Positions 10,201 through 17,495 of a stretch of 59,578 bases of DNA are shown here, one piece after another. Position 1 is the first letter of the stretch, and the number at the start of each line of letters is the position of its first letter. This stretch comes from a virus, in the IMG/VR virus record IMGVR_UViG_3300006802_000106, positions 1 through 59,578 of that record; one strand, given 5' to 3'. A program made the translations under genes and the position numbers. Below the pieces are notes generated by a model. The model saw only the letters and a list, made by a program, of their open reading frames with translations, ran no database searches and was not told the origin of the DNA.

Positions 10201-12533
10201 GCCTGCTGCTGCAGCGCCTCGCGCCGGTCCTCAAGCTCTACGATCTGATCGGTTGCCTCCGGGTCGATCACCCGGAGCTGCTGGTTAATGGTCTCGATCT
10301 CGCCGGCCAGATCGCGCGGTCGGCCGGCGACGTCCACCAGACCAACAGCCTCGGCGACCCTCTGCCACGAAGGAGACATCTTTTTCCCTGTGCGATCAGA
10401 CACGTAGTCCATGACGCGACCGACCAGATCGGCCTGATCCCGAACACCCTCCAGATCGCGGACGACCGGGTTGGACCGGGACGTCGTGCCAAGAGCTTGG
10501 GTCACGACCTCCTGCGGGGTGGTCGGAGGACGCGGAGCCGGGGGAGGCGTCTCCTCTGCGGTCTGAGTGGTTGTCTCTGCAGGCTCCGCACGCCGGGCGA
10601 ACGCACCGTCCACCGCGCGCTGGATCGCACCCATCATGCTGATCGACTGCTGCAGCTGCTCGGCCTGAGCCGCCGCTTCCGGGTTGGTCTGACCCTCACG
10701 CTGCAGGAGCGCCAGCCGGGACTTCGCCTCTGCAAGGTCCTTCTGGTACCCACTCTCCTCCGGCGTTGCACGCAGGTTGAAGAAGTCGGCCAGCTTGGTG
10801 ATCGAAGGCGTGATCTTGTCGTCCTCGATGCGCTTCATCACCCACTCGACCAGCTGGTCGAGGTTCTCCGCGCCGGACTTACGGATCGCCGGGTTGCCCT
10901 TGCGGCCGATGATCCTCTCGGCGAACTGCCAGACCGTCTGACGCCGGTCGTTGATCCGCTCGTCGACCGCATCCAGTGCGTTCTTCTTCTGCACCAGCTC
11001 AGCACGCTGGGTCTGCAGGTCAGTAACGACCTGCTCGTCGGGCGTCGCACCCCGCCGCTCCAATTGGAGACGTGCGTCGATGTCGTTGATTTCGGACTGC
11101 AGGTCCCTCGGCGTTCCATCCGGGTTCTGGAGCCCGTAGAACTGGCCAAGCCGCCGCAGTGTCGCCGGAGCCTTCTCCCCGCGCGCCTCCAGCATATCCC
11201 GAACAGTCCTGATCTGGTCCGTCTCATCTGCAGCGGTTCGCAGCTGGTCGAGTACCGGATTGATCTTGGCGGCAGCAGCGCGCTCGCCCAGAGCCGTGTT
11301 CAGGGCGCCTTGGGCGGTCCATGCGGGGGGTGTTTCCGCTTGACGCCGTTGAAACTCCTGCTCGATTTCCTGCGCGTTATCCGCGGCAAACTGTTGGTAC
11401 GTCGGGTCCTCTCGGCCCTTGCCGGCGATGTAATCGTCAACGTAGGTCTTTACGTCCAAACCTCCGGAAGTCCCTGCACCGACCGCCGCCGACGGGTCAA
11501 TGGGTGACCCGTCGGTTGGCTTGTCAGGGAATGTCTGGTCACCCGTCCCGAGCACCGCGTCCGCCGTATTCTCCATGTCCTCGGTCGAAACGTCCGTCGG
11601 CTTCGCCCGACGCATGCCACGCAGATATCCGGCGCCACGGAAACCTGCGCCAAGCACGCCGCCAACGATGCCGGCCGTGACGCCTGCATCGACCATGTTG
11701 GCCAGCTTCTCACTGAGCGGAAGGTCAGGTCGGTACGCCATCTCCATGGCGGTCTGAGCTGCTTCTTGCGGGACCTGAGCGATCGCGGTCGCCGCGACAG
11801 CCCGGCCAATGCCCTTGGCGATGCCGTCCTTGACCGCAGGAGCAGCAAACCGCTTCAACTGCGCCGGCTCCAACGCCTCCAGTGCGGCGTACGGCAAGCC
11901 TGCCGCGAGAGCCGACAGCGCCGTGCCCTGACCCTCGATGCCTGCATCCTTGGCACTATCGTAGAGCGAACCGACACCGAGCGGATATCCAGCGATCGTC
12001 GCGCCGGTAACTGCACGCGCCCACTCCGCGCCGGTCGCCGCTCGCTCAGCCGCTGTGGCCGCTCTGGCGCCTCCACCCAGCGTCGCCGGAACACGCGCAC
12101 CCAGCGTCTTCAGCCCGGCAGGGACCGCCGCTTCAGGGACGACCGCCGACCCGGCAAGCATCGCCGCGATGCTGGGCAGCATCCGCGCCGTCTGATACCC
12201 CAACCACGGGGCAGCCGACGCCCCGCCCTCGCGCCACGGCGCGACATCCAGATCAGGCCGTCCGACCTCCTGAGCACGCTGGAACCGGCTGGCTGCCGCC
12301 TCGGCCGCCCAGTCTCTCAAGCTGTCGATCTTGAGCGCGGAACCGACAGCTTCGGCAGCGGTCGCCGTCAGTCCAAGGGCCTCCTGCGTACCAGCCTTCA
12401 GACCTGAGACAATAGGGTTGCGCGAGCGGTCAGCGACCGTCGGCAGCGAAGGCAGGCGGCTAAAGTCGAGTACGCCGGAACCCGACGTCGGAAGTCCGGT
12501 CGCCGGGTCCAACGGGCTCCAGTTGACAGGCAT
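4218..12533 (-). CDS. Giant polyvalent internal virion protein with L,D-transpeptidase and HEXXH modules (2771 aa)
   Basis: The largest gene of the window. Residues 1-300 are hydrophobic/alanine-rich. Residues 440-760 hold three related units of about 130 residues with an R..G...L....G.PRDL..EI pattern. A Pro/Arg-rich linker follows. A module starting LTPTEQSTLAKHYGE (about 973) is repeated near 1320 as LTDADREVAKKHFGH. Between the copies lies an L,D-transpeptidase (YkuD-like) domain with HSVWL near 1188 and SFGCINTS near 1216, matching the family's H...SxGC motif. Near 1520 is LLHEIQHAVQE, an HEXXH zinc-peptidase motif. The C-terminal 700 residues contain hydrophobic segments. In podoviruses such proteins are stored in the capsid and ejected with DNA; cell-wall remodelling during entry is the likely role (inferred). 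It overlaps the upstream gene by ATGA. Confidence 0.75.
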   Translation of the reverse strand: MPVNWSPLDPATGLPTSGSGVLDFSRLPSLPTVADRSRNPIVSGLKAGTQEALGLTATAAEAVGSALKIDSLRDWAAEAAASRFQRAQEVGRPDLDVAPWREGGASAAPWLGYQTARMLPSIAAMLAGSAVVPEAAVPAGLKTLGARVPATLGGGARAATAAERAATGAEWARAVTGATIAGYPLGVGSLYDSAKDAGIEGQGTALSALAAGLPYAALEALEPAQLKRFAAPAVKDGIAKGIGRAVAATAIAQVPQEAAQTAMEMAYRPDLPLSEKLANMVDAGVTAGIVGGVLGAGFRGAGYLRGMRRAKPTDVSTEDMENTADAVLGTGDQTFPDKPTDGSPIDPSAAVGAGTSGGLDVKTYVDDYIAGKGREDPTYQQFAADNAQEIEQEFQRRQAETPPAWTAQGALNTALGERAAAAKINPVLDQLRTAADETDQIRTVRDMLEARGEKAPATLRRLGQFYGLQNPDGTPRDLQSEINDIDARLQLERRGATPDEQVVTDLQTQRAELVQKKNALDAVDERINDRRQTVWQFAERIIGRKGNPAIRKSGAENLDQLVEWVMKRIEDDKITPSITKLADFFNLRATPEESGYQKDLAEAKSRLALLQREGQTNPEAAAQAEQLQQSISMMGAIQRAVDGAFARRAEPAETTTQTAEETPPPAPRPPTTPQEVVTQALGTTSRSNPVVRDLEGVRDQADLVGRVMDYVSDRTGKKMSPSWQRVAEAVGLVDVAGRPRDLAGEIETINQQLRVIDPEATDQIVELEDRREALQQQARVIETAQQGRAPWLGWNVPAPAVAAPIDGSAVVFEALRARQTTPAEPPLLLDTPEVPLSELVAQQAQRTNPSEVTNLALAPAEQQTVQSPEVPPPAPVAPPSTGSELPPTPATGALPERQSFAPRPLPQRGLAASTPTTLQEVMTPAEEKPSKRRPRPEQPKRRSFSPEPQRQRTLAAPSEPTTRTNVEETVVHDQLTPTEQSTLAKHYGEKEYNDVAKRRFVNDLVTAINNGLTSVAVAIRRIVKRIMGAVLATSLVFNVSLTQPPVTDVTTDFSTTRTVPITQMVPENARAMMSDRAIAVYETMAPAAIGSGKGFMIADKPSGAIHVFDRTGALIDSGPALFGMSAGDQFIEAPDKTDMEAMSVSERITPAGTYRLQQRSVPSYPGGQVLAFQKDGQDVGANSSGYVAVHSVWLEKPEQRREERLASTTPDDNKISFGCINTSSQMFLGKILPHVAEFDGGTVFVLPDAVETTAAMFPAQTRQETVAGTRTEQVPSGVPAPDERLPGLPAGQTARDRVSRQTNRRPTDRADQPPQQTAQEKVADTLTDADREVAKKHFGHEQFDERTERALLASVLQAIREGITSVPARIRAIVKKLMAEIKAFMADTSGMLGGRKALSANLTALDEAQLRIERGDRPDEVLKDTGWYKGEDDRWKFEIDDTAAKLRPFKPDPTSPVGVVLSDVLFHPWLFKAYPNLRSMPVEFDAVGDFGGSFDPAGNFIQLTAPSGSTSPATLSSLLHEIQHAVQEVEDFARGGNPGSVDAYDDRNINRTMSRINTELEGYVSDPDVAEVMAFTGKDVRVIDQTDLRRTANAERWSEDRLVEAVNLFTSLRKWQRYALSVQELSDAAPTIRQLEADLSAKPDRMFAERLRSLRGAVSGGAAIVQNTIYRNLAGEIEARNVQIRQGYSADRRRNIPPSTTETLVRDPGIAPVVSFETAPARSTGPIADNARAQQAVQQVESWWENVKDLQTVGAGARKLSMGWRSLTDLFAQYGKLFTTKDGNPFERYMQARQSRDAIKNQIVQMQRAAMDGFYDLRRVDPKAADTVQTLMKYTAEDIDPRRSWDDHTWLHDDEDAAYLRGRVDKANGEYRALVSKRQHKVYDDLLASNNADWFSRFAVQMQNFMQATFPGQQVAGFDAHPMDGYMAASDLHTDPVGAARYWRQQVDQRIAGAEAFVQAVEEDGRPRAVKALKGMLTSIRKYVADVEQAPYFHLGRGGDYFVSMTMKTGEGGRIDRNIVRRIAKHLDAAGFGHVSLNSGTGVSDIYLRVENPEQQQALFDVAKKMRAAGLLVADKPIVQGPRSDDDVRRTISPEWLQNVIDAVVDSDTFEATAGMTEDQTDALARSKADLRVSLTQAWLDLLPDNSINRVMARRRVVPGYSGDMIRNFAFRSDVSANALASLTAAPRSLGALREMQSAIRAARRDESMTLQNRQRMFDVYGELTLREARAPLRAEHGFVDTLTAANHAYFLSMSPAYMLTQLTAVPVLLWPELAKTHGFVNAAKAIAKVTPMAFNILRAVAAEGWRHGNLRFADASVTMKALKAAGIPSSTAKFVMGMVNRGHIDIGGLARETSRLASKAGGETAWDKTLRFASATSVYPELMTRLIAGLSARELHGGKPDLERYADTVVDQSMFSWGTWNTARQIGKAGAFGNWSRILFAFHNYTYQLIEKMYREMTTAFTRPGTTKEERAAARRWMGGHLAAVGFLAGTAGMPIASVIFAAIDALANQLGDDKDKPYDVQTAWRNFLSDSLGKGVGEVIARGAPRAIGADFSGRVGEQNILPFSKLLTDKANWRDSINNYLASAAGAPVSMLGNLIEGTSTALDGDVLTGMKQTLPVALKGPIEAMRMTTDGYVDRAGNKMPMSAGANDVMMQFLGITPAEKAEYTEESQAAKNRLKGISREASALRRRLAVAIESGDRESAVELLREARRFDQAHPTHAILGSLSNTIRQRARARAVSDIYGTPLGVRVNDPDVRSAIGFGNYGSGQ

Positions 12534-13351
12534 CAGTCCCTCAGATCGTCGAGGTTACCCATCCGCGCCTCCAGCGGATTGTTGCCGAGGACCGCGCTGA
12601 GCGTGTCGATGAGCCGCTGGTTCGCGGCCAGCACGTCTTCCTGTGTTCCGCCATTTCGGGCGCGCTCTAGATCAGTATTGAACCGTCGCGTCCCGGCCTC
12701 CAGAAGTGCGCTGTACATCCGGTCCTTCGCACCAACAGGCTTCGGCGTGATCGCCATCACCGTCTGCAGATCACGCGGTGACAGAGACTGGGCCGCTCGT
12801 ATGAAATCCTGCGCCGTGTACCCTGACCCGGCAGCCGTCTCGGCTTTGGAGGGCTCGGAAGTGGCTGTCGCGGTGCTCGCCGGCGTCGCCCCGTTGGACG
12901 GAGCCTTCATGGTCGGAGCGATGAACCCGAGGCCGAGAGGGGCCAGCGCCGATCCGAGCGCCATGCGCGCGTTCCGAGCCAGACCAAGAGCAGCATCCGC
13001 GCCGACACCGAAAGCATTGCCGGCAGCCCCCTTCAAGTCACCAGCAGCATAGTCCGCCTTCGCAGCGGCGGCGTGCTCGGCCATGTCGTTGGCCATCTTG
13101 CTCCGGACCCACGCCGAGTATCGGTTCATGTCGGAGTTCGGGTTGAAGAAATCCAGACCGACATTCGCGGCACCTGCGAACAGGCCAAGTGCCGGTGCCC
13201 GCCGGGCGACGGTCCCGAGCGCGGTCCGCGCCACGCCGGGCGCTGCAGCCCGAAGCGCCGCAGCCTCTCGGGCGGCCATCACCGGATCAGCGGCAGCCGA
13301 AGACCTTGCCGAAACTTGTGCAATTCGATCCGCGAGTGATGCCGTCGCCAT
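12533..13351 (-). CDS. Putative internal virion or ejection protein (272 aa)
   Basis: The ATG at 13351 (MATASLADRIAQVSARSS) follows GAGAGGTAGG at good spacing and a stop at 13356, so it is preferred over the in-frame ATG at 13390. The product is alanine-rich with long helices, glycine-rich hydrophobic stretches (ALGLFAGAANVGLDFF; LGSALAPLGLGFIAP), a Ser/Thr/Ala linker, and a helical C-terminal region. The composition and the ATGA overlap with the giant polyvalent gene suggest a second ejected or internal virion protein. No enzyme motif is seen, and the role is inferred from position and composition. Confidence 0.55.
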   Translation of the reverse strand: MATASLADRIAQVSARSSAAADPVMAAREAAALRAAAPGVARTALGTVARRAPALGLFAGAANVGLDFFNPNSDMNRYSAWVRSKMANDMAEHAAAAKADYAAGDLKGAAGNAFGVGADAALGLARNARMALGSALAPLGLGFIAPTMKAPSNGATPASTATATSEPSKAETAAGSGYTAQDFIRAAQSLSPRDLQTVMAITPKPVGAKDRMYSALLEAGTRRFNTDLERARNGGTQEDVLAANQRLIDTLSAVLGNNPLEARMGNLDDLRD

Positions 13352-13355
13352 AATC

Positions 13356-14126
13356 CTACCTCTCGTAGCCGCCCCAGCCGTTCCGGCCAAAACCCCACTT
13401 CTTGGGTGCGAACATCTTACTCAATGCGATGCGCCGCGCCAAGTCCGCGTTCGTCTCGAACGTCGCCGCGAACTCCTTGGCCCGATCCGGGGCGCCTTCG
13501 TCCAGATCGACGGTCCGCAGGCAGAGATACGCCGCCCAATCCAGAACCTCGATGTGGTTGTCCTCCGGGATTTCCGGGATGGCTGTGAGGTCGTCAAGCG
13601 TCAGCGGATCGATCGGTCCGCGCACCACGCGCAAGTTGATGGTCTCTCCATCCATCGTGGCGTCCGGCTCCGGGTATACTCGCATCGTCACCAGCCCGGG
13701 AGACCCGCCCTCGTTCCGCACCTCCTCATCGGTGCTGTACGCCAGCACAGCGCCGGGAGGCCACTCGGTGAAGTAGGTCGGGTCCCAGAACCGGGTGTCG
13801 ACGGTTTGGTACTGGTCGAAAATGCTGTGCCCGGCGCGCATGAGGTCGCCGGGAGTTCCCGACCGTTTGGCCGAGATCACGGAGATGATGCTGGGGTGCA
13901 AGGTGTAGTCGGTCTGCCCCTCGACCAGCGTGACCTGACACACAGCGGCCGTCGAGGCGTCCCGGATTGCCAGCGTGCGCCGGCACCATCGCCGGATCGC
14001 CTCGTTGATGTTCGTGGCCAAGGTCTCGTCCGACCACAAGGCATCGCTGGCCGACCCGGCGATCTGCTGGCTATCGTCGTGAAGGATCGGCCCTCTAAGG
14101 TAGCTCAGCAGCTCGCCGAAGTTCAT
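13356..14126 (-). CDS. Head-tail adaptor-like protein (256 aa)
   Basis: The N-terminus MNFGELLSYLRGPILHDDSQ, followed by SDALWSDETLATNINEAIRRW, matches a family common in podovirus head gene clusters (recalled as DUF6682/gp4-like adaptor). In that family an N-terminal helical segment is followed by a beta-rich body and a C-terminal helix. The body here contains a DYTLHPSIISVISAKRSG strand region and a final KEFAATFETNADLARRIALS helix. Its place between capsid proteins and ejection proteins fits a connector ring beneath the portal. The call rests on pattern memory plus synteny. Confidence 0.65.
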   Translation of the reverse strand: MNFGELLSYLRGPILHDDSQQIAGSASDALWSDETLATNINEAIRRWCRRTLAIRDASTAAVCQVTLVEGQTDYTLHPSIISVISAKRSGTPGDLMRAGHSIFDQYQTVDTRFWDPTYFTEWPPGAVLAYSTDEEVRNEGGSPGLVTMRVYPEPDATMDGETINLRVVRGPIDPLTLDDLTAIPEIPEDNHIEVLDWAAYLCLRTVDLDEGAPDRAKEFAATFETNADLARRIALSKMFAPKKWGFGRNGWGGYER

Positions 14127-14141
14127 GACGCCTCCAGATGG

Positions 14142-14465
14142 TTACTGCACCAGCTGATAAGGATAGCGCATCCGCTGACGACTGCCCACGATCTTGTCGG
14201 TGTCCGGGTCTTTCACCGGCACGGTCTCGACCGCGTGGTTGAGCACCTCCAACACGGCCGGCGGGACCGAGACTTCTTCGCCCGGGCGCATGTGATAGAA
14301 CGTGCCGTTGATGCCGATCGGGAGACCCGTCGGCGGGATGTTGTCGCTGTCCTGCAGGACGATCTTGTGCCATCCGGTCTTGGCGTTCACAGGCTTCGGA
14401 GCCCGGCGGGCGCGCGTCTTCTTCTCCGGGGCGTCAACTTCGATCGGGGTCGCTTCGGTATCCAT
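14142..14465 (-). CDS. Conserved structural-cluster protein, unknown (107 aa)
   Basis: It begins with an acidic then Lys/Arg-rich segment (EKKTRARRAPKPVNAKTGWH), followed by a compact domain around PIGINGTFYHMRPGEEVSVP and ending RMRYPYQLVQ. Short proteins with a 'G....MRPGEEV.VP..V...L..A' pattern occur downstream of capsid genes in many phages, where they may be head-completion proteins. The start is two bases after the previous stop, so it belongs to the late operon. No enzymatic residues are visible. Confidence 0.6.
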   Translation of the reverse strand: MDTEATPIEVDAPEKKTRARRAPKPVNAKTGWHKIVLQDSDNIPPTGLPIGINGTFYHMRPGEEVSVPPAVLEVLNHAVETVPVKDPDTDKIVGSRQRMRYPYQLVQ

Positions 14466-14467
14466 GA

Positions 14468-14737
14468 TTACTCCTCGTCGCTCATTTCGGCAGATGCCGC
14501 TTGGAAGCTGGAAGAATAATCGTCCACCGGCTTCGTCTTGTCGAGGTTATTCTTCAGAAACTCCAGTACCTGATCTACAGTCTGGAATACGAAGCTCTGC
14601 TCGGGGTCCCGATACGGGGAGACCTCCTTGAGATCGGTCTTCCGCTTCCGGTTGGCCTCGACGATCTTGGGGTCGTTCATGGTGACGACCCAGCCGTTGT
14701 TCTTCTTATCGACCTTGCACACGCAGTCGCCGTACAT
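14468..14737 (-). CDS. Small late protein, unknown (89 aa)
   Basis: An 89-residue charged protein beginning MYGDCVCKVDKKNNGWVVTM, with helical segments (DPKIVEANRKRKTDLKEV; TVDQVLEFLKNNLDK) and an acidic end (SAEMSDEE). It is the first gene after the terminator-like hairpin at 14757-14782 and has a GGAGG ribosome-binding site. It resembles small phage proteins encoded after the capsid gene but I do not recognise the family. A soluble assembly or connector role is possible, from position only. Confidence 0.6.
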   Translation of the reverse strand: MYGDCVCKVDKKNNGWVVTMNDPKIVEANRKRKTDLKEVSPYRDPEQSFVFQTVDQVLEFLKNNLDKTKPVDDYSSSFQAASAEMSDEE

Positions 14738-14749
14738 GGGGACCTCCTA

Positions 14750-14782
14750 AGAAAATGGGCGGGTGCGCAATGACCCGCCCAT
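14750..14782 (-). terminator. Rho-independent terminator after the capsid/decoration genes
   Basis: TGGGCGGGT (14757-14765) pairs perfectly with ACCCGCCCA (14774-14782) around an 8-nt loop. On the minus strand the stem is followed by TTTTCTT. It lies just downstream of the 105-residue gene that follows the capsid gene, so it would raise capsid/decoration mRNA relative to downstream genes by partial termination. Confidence 0.75.
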
Positions 14783-14807
14783 CCAGATTACCGACCTGAG
14801 CCCCGGA

Positions 14808-15125
14808 TCAGCCGAAAGCGATCCAGCTGCACACCTTGCCGCTTGCGGCGAGCGTCGCCGACAGGGTGAACGTGCCGTCGTCGTTGTCCAAGATCGCGGT
14901 GCCGGTATCCGCCGTCAGCGTGCCAGCCGTGACGGTCTTGATCACCTTGGTCGCCGCCATGGTCTTGAACCACTCCCACGTGGTGGCGTCGGTCTCGTTG
15001 AAGACCTTGATGTATCGCGGCTTGAAGCCGAGAGTGACATCCACCGCCGCACCCGCTCCGGTGAAACCTCCGGCGGCGTACTGCATGACGCCGGCATCCT
15101 GATAGTCAACTGTGTCTGTAGCCAT
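14808..15125 (-). CDS. Probable capsid-associated (decoration-type) protein (105 aa)
   Basis: The product starts MATDTVDYQDAGVMQYAAGG and contains AAVDVTLGFKPRYIKVFNET, TWEWFKT and a Thr/Ala-rich beta region ending in ASGKVCSWIAFG. It is small, beta-rich and encoded immediately after the major capsid gene, before a strong terminator. It would therefore be made at capsid-like levels, which is typical of decoration or head-stabilising proteins. I recall similar proteins beside N4-gp56-type capsid genes, but the decoration role is inferred from position and expression context. Confidence 0.6.
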   Translation of the reverse strand: MATDTVDYQDAGVMQYAAGGFTGAGAAVDVTLGFKPRYIKVFNETDATTWEWFKTMAATKVIKTVTAGTLTADTGTAILDNDDGTFTLSATLAASGKVCSWIAFG

Positions 15126-15145
15126 AGTAGCCTCCTGATCACTGT

Positions 15146-15167
15146 GGGGCGGCCTCTCGACCGCCCC
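15146..15167 (-). other. GC hairpin between capsid and decoration-type genes
   Basis: GGGGCGG (15146-15152) pairs with CCGCCCC (15161-15167) around an 8-nt loop in the short gap after the capsid gene. No T-run follows on the minus strand, so it is unlikely to terminate by itself. It may stabilise the capsid mRNA 3' end or attenuate transcription. Confidence 0.5.
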
Positions 15168-15173
15168 TGAATG

Positions 15174-16217
15174 TTACGCGGTGGCGCCGACTTCCAGACG
15201 AGCCATCCAGAGTTCCTGCAGGATCACCGTGGCGGTCCACAGTTTCCAGCCGACCGTGCCGCGCTGGGCCAGCGGATCGCCGGCGGCGGGCTTGGGGTTC
15301 ACGACCATCGGGCGCATGCTGTCCTCGCCCTTCAGCGGCACGATACCGTAGGCATCGCGGGCGAAGTACAGGACCGGGTAGACGTCGATGTTGGTACCGC
15401 CGGTGGACCGGAGACCGGTCGAACCGAGAGAACCGCCCTCGTTGATCCACGGTGCGATGACCGTGGAGGCAAGGTAGCGAACCTGCTCGACGGAGCCGAT
15501 CTCGCCCTCGAACGGCGACATGTGGGGACCGTAATCCGCGACGGCCTTGAAGCCGGTCATGTCGCGGATGTCGCTCTCCAGATCGGGGTGGACCACCGCC
15601 ATGTAGGCGGCTTCCACCGACTTGGTGCCGTAGTCGGTCGTGGAGCGGACCACCGAGGTGATCTTCTTGGCGTTCTGCCGGTTGAGGGCCGTGGTGACCC
15701 GGCGCTGGTCCGCGCGGCTGATGGCCGTCACGACACTGTTGCGTCCGCCGACGGCATTGCCGTAGAAGACGTTGGTGCCGGCCTTCAGGACGTTGAAGCG
15801 CAGCGTCTCGACCGTGACGGCAGCTTCCTCGCCGAGCGCGTCGGTGAGCTGCTGCAGGATCGGGTCGGTGTGGGTCTCGATGACAACGTCGGTGAACGTC
15901 GCATAGTCGCCGTACTGCTGGATTTGCACCGAGTAGTCGACGTTCGCCAGTTTGTTGCCGGACGGCGTCACGCCCTCGACCAGCGGGTTGAGCGCCAGCG
16001 GGATGTAGAAGCTGCCGGAACCGGAGCCAGCCGCACCGGTCGCACCGGTGAGGAAGTAGCGCCGGAACTTGGCGACTTGCGTGTTCCCCTTCGGGATTGG
16101 ATATGCCTGACCGAACTTTTCGAGCTGCAGAAGCGGCATGGCGCGCTTCAGCATGCGGACGACGGCATAGGCGGCAACGGCCGGCGTGATATCGCCGTAA
16201 GTGGTGACCTGCGTCAT
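15174..16217 (-). CDS. Major capsid protein, N4-gp56 type (347 aa)
   Basis: The sequence fits the N4-gp56 family of HK97-fold capsid proteins: an N-terminal MTQVTTYGDITPAVAAYAV segment, then AYPIPKGNTQVAKFRRYF, EGVTPSGNKLANVDYSVQIQ, QYGDYATFTDVVIETHTDP, the central ADQRRVTTALNRQNAKKITS, and a C-terminal GTVGWKLWTATVILQELWMA. The family is usually about 350-400 residues and lacks a long delta domain; 347 fits. It lies between the scaffold gene upstream and the decoration-type gene downstream, the usual head order. Likely the most abundant virion protein. Confidence 0.9.
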   Translation of the reverse strand: MTQVTTYGDITPAVAAYAVVRMLKRAMPLLQLEKFGQAYPIPKGNTQVAKFRRYFLTGATGAAGSGSGSFYIPLALNPLVEGVTPSGNKLANVDYSVQIQQYGDYATFTDVVIETHTDPILQQLTDALGEEAAVTVETLRFNVLKAGTNVFYGNAVGGRNSVVTAISRADQRRVTTALNRQNAKKITSVVRSTTDYGTKSVEAAYMAVVHPDLESDIRDMTGFKAVADYGPHMSPFEGEIGSVEQVRYLASTVIAPWINEGGSLGSTGLRSTGGTNIDVYPVLYFARDAYGIVPLKGEDSMRPMVVNPKPAAGDPLAQRGTVGWKLWTATVILQELWMARLEVGATA

Positions 16218-16239
16218 GGGTTAGCTCCCTGTCAAAATT

Positions 16240-17220
16240 CTACTGAACCTCCTCGCTCGCCTTCCGGAACGCCCCGCTGAAGTCGTTCGGGTCGCTCGGC
16301 AAGACAGGCGCGGTCCGCTGGGAATTGACTGGTGCCAACTTCTCGGCCGCTTGTTTGGCCGGACTGGGCAGCTCAACCGCCTTCGGTTGGGGGTTCGCCG
16401 GGGCTGCCGGACTGGCCGGAGCTGGCGTAAGGCTGACCCCCGTCGCCTTCGCATACATGTCGACGAGAGACCTGATCTCGGCGGCAGTACCTTCATTGAT
16501 GACACGTTTCATTCCGTCCTGCAAGAACGAAGGCTGCGTGCCGACCCAGTTTTCGATATCGTCAATCAGCTGATCGTTGTAGTTCGGGATGCTCGTGGTC
16601 AGCTCGTTGTGGTGAACCGCCCCAGCTGTCGAAAGCGCGATGTCCCGGATCGTCGTGAGCTGCGGCACCAACTGGTCGAACAGCCAGCTGGTGTAATCCG
16701 CAAGCTGCTGCGTCATGATCAGCTGCTGGGCCGAGTGGATTTCCGGGTACTCCTTCTGGAAATCATCGATGATCCGCTGCTGCTCCGGCGTGAACTTGAA
16801 CTCTTCGTCGGCAGGCTGTGCGGAAGCCGCCTCCGGCTTCTTGCCCTCGGCCGCGATCCGCCCCAGCGCGTCAAGCAGCGCCTGATCCCGATCATCGAAC
16901 TTCGGCTCGGCAGGCTTGGCAGGAGCCGCACCCTCGGGCTTCGCGGAAGCCGGTTCGGCAGGAGCCTCACCCTCGGGCTTCGCGGCAGCCGGTTCGGTAG
17001 AGGCCGGTTCGGTAGAGGCCGGTTCGGCGGGAGCTTCACCGTCAGGCTTCGCGGCAGCCGGTTCGGTAGAGGCCGGTTCGGCGGGAGCCGGATCGGCCGG
17101 CGCGTCACCAGCAGGCGCCGCAGCAGCCGGAGCCGTGTCAGCCGCAAGCGGCGCCGGCGGCACAGGCGCCATGTCGTCCAGCTTGGAGAACTCGGCGAAA
17201 GCGTTCGAGAAATCGTTCAT
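16240..17220 (-). CDS. Capsid scaffolding protein (326 aa)
   Basis: Residues 20-110 are an Ala/Pro/Glu low-complexity region with repeated EPASTEPAAAKP(D/E)GEAPA units. A charged helical part follows (QALLDALGRIAAEGKKPEA; EEFKFTPEQQRIIDDFQKEY; DYTSWLFDQLVPQLTTIRDI), and then a basic/proline C-terminal tail with NDFSGAFRKASEEVQ at the end. Long acidic, disordered, helix-rich proteins directly upstream of the capsid gene are typical scaffolds. The N-terminus (MNDFSNAFAEFSKLDD) resembles the C-terminal NDFSGAF motif. No protease motif is visible. Confidence 0.7.
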   Translation of the reverse strand: MNDFSNAFAEFSKLDDMAPVPPAPLAADTAPAAAAPAGDAPADPAPAEPASTEPAAAKPDGEAPAEPASTEPASTEPAAAKPEGEAPAEPASAKPEGAAPAKPAEPKFDDRDQALLDALGRIAAEGKKPEAASAQPADEEFKFTPEQQRIIDDFQKEYPEIHSAQQLIMTQQLADYTSWLFDQLVPQLTTIRDIALSTAGAVHHNELTTSIPNYNDQLIDDIENWVGTQPSFLQDGMKRVINEGTAAEIRSLVDMYAKATGVSLTPAPASPAAPANPQPKAVELPSPAKQAAEKLAPVNSQRTAPVLPSDPNDFSGAFRKASEEVQ

Positions 17221-17495
17221 GGTTGCCCCTTGGTCGCGCCCACCATCGGCGCTTTTGTGATCAGGTCGAGCAGCTCCTGAAATACCTTGGCGCGCTCTCG
17301 CGCGACCTCGAACTGATCAGGAGATATGGTCAGGAAACTATTCTTCACTTCCTGCAGGCACGATGTCAAGTATTGAACCATAAGGTTCATTTCCATGCTT
17401 CCACGCGTCGCGTAGATTTGCCGGATGGTCGCCTCGTTGGCGGCCCGGGCAGCCTCGAAATCAAGAACCTCCTGCGGCTTCTGGCGTACGTTCAC
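17217..17495 (-). CDS. Small head-cluster protein, unknown (92 aa)
   Basis: A mostly helical 92-residue protein (VLDFEAARAANEATIRQIYA; EMNLMVQYLTSCLQEVKNSF; QFEVARERAKVFQELLDLI). It overlaps the portal gene at its start and the scaffold gene at its end by four bases each, so the three are translationally coupled. Small helical proteins between portal and scaffold occur in many podoviruses without assigned function; a role in procapsid assembly is plausible. Confidence 0.65.
   Translation of the reverse strand: MNVRQKPQEVLDFEAARAANEATIRQIYATRGSMEMNLMVQYLTSCLQEVKNSFLTISPDQFEVARERAKVFQELLDLITKAPMVGATKGQP

Noticed and set aside
9618-11507. Plus-strand ORF of 629 codons
   Set aside because: Leu/Arg-rich mirror of the giant gene's third frame, with no sensible start signal.
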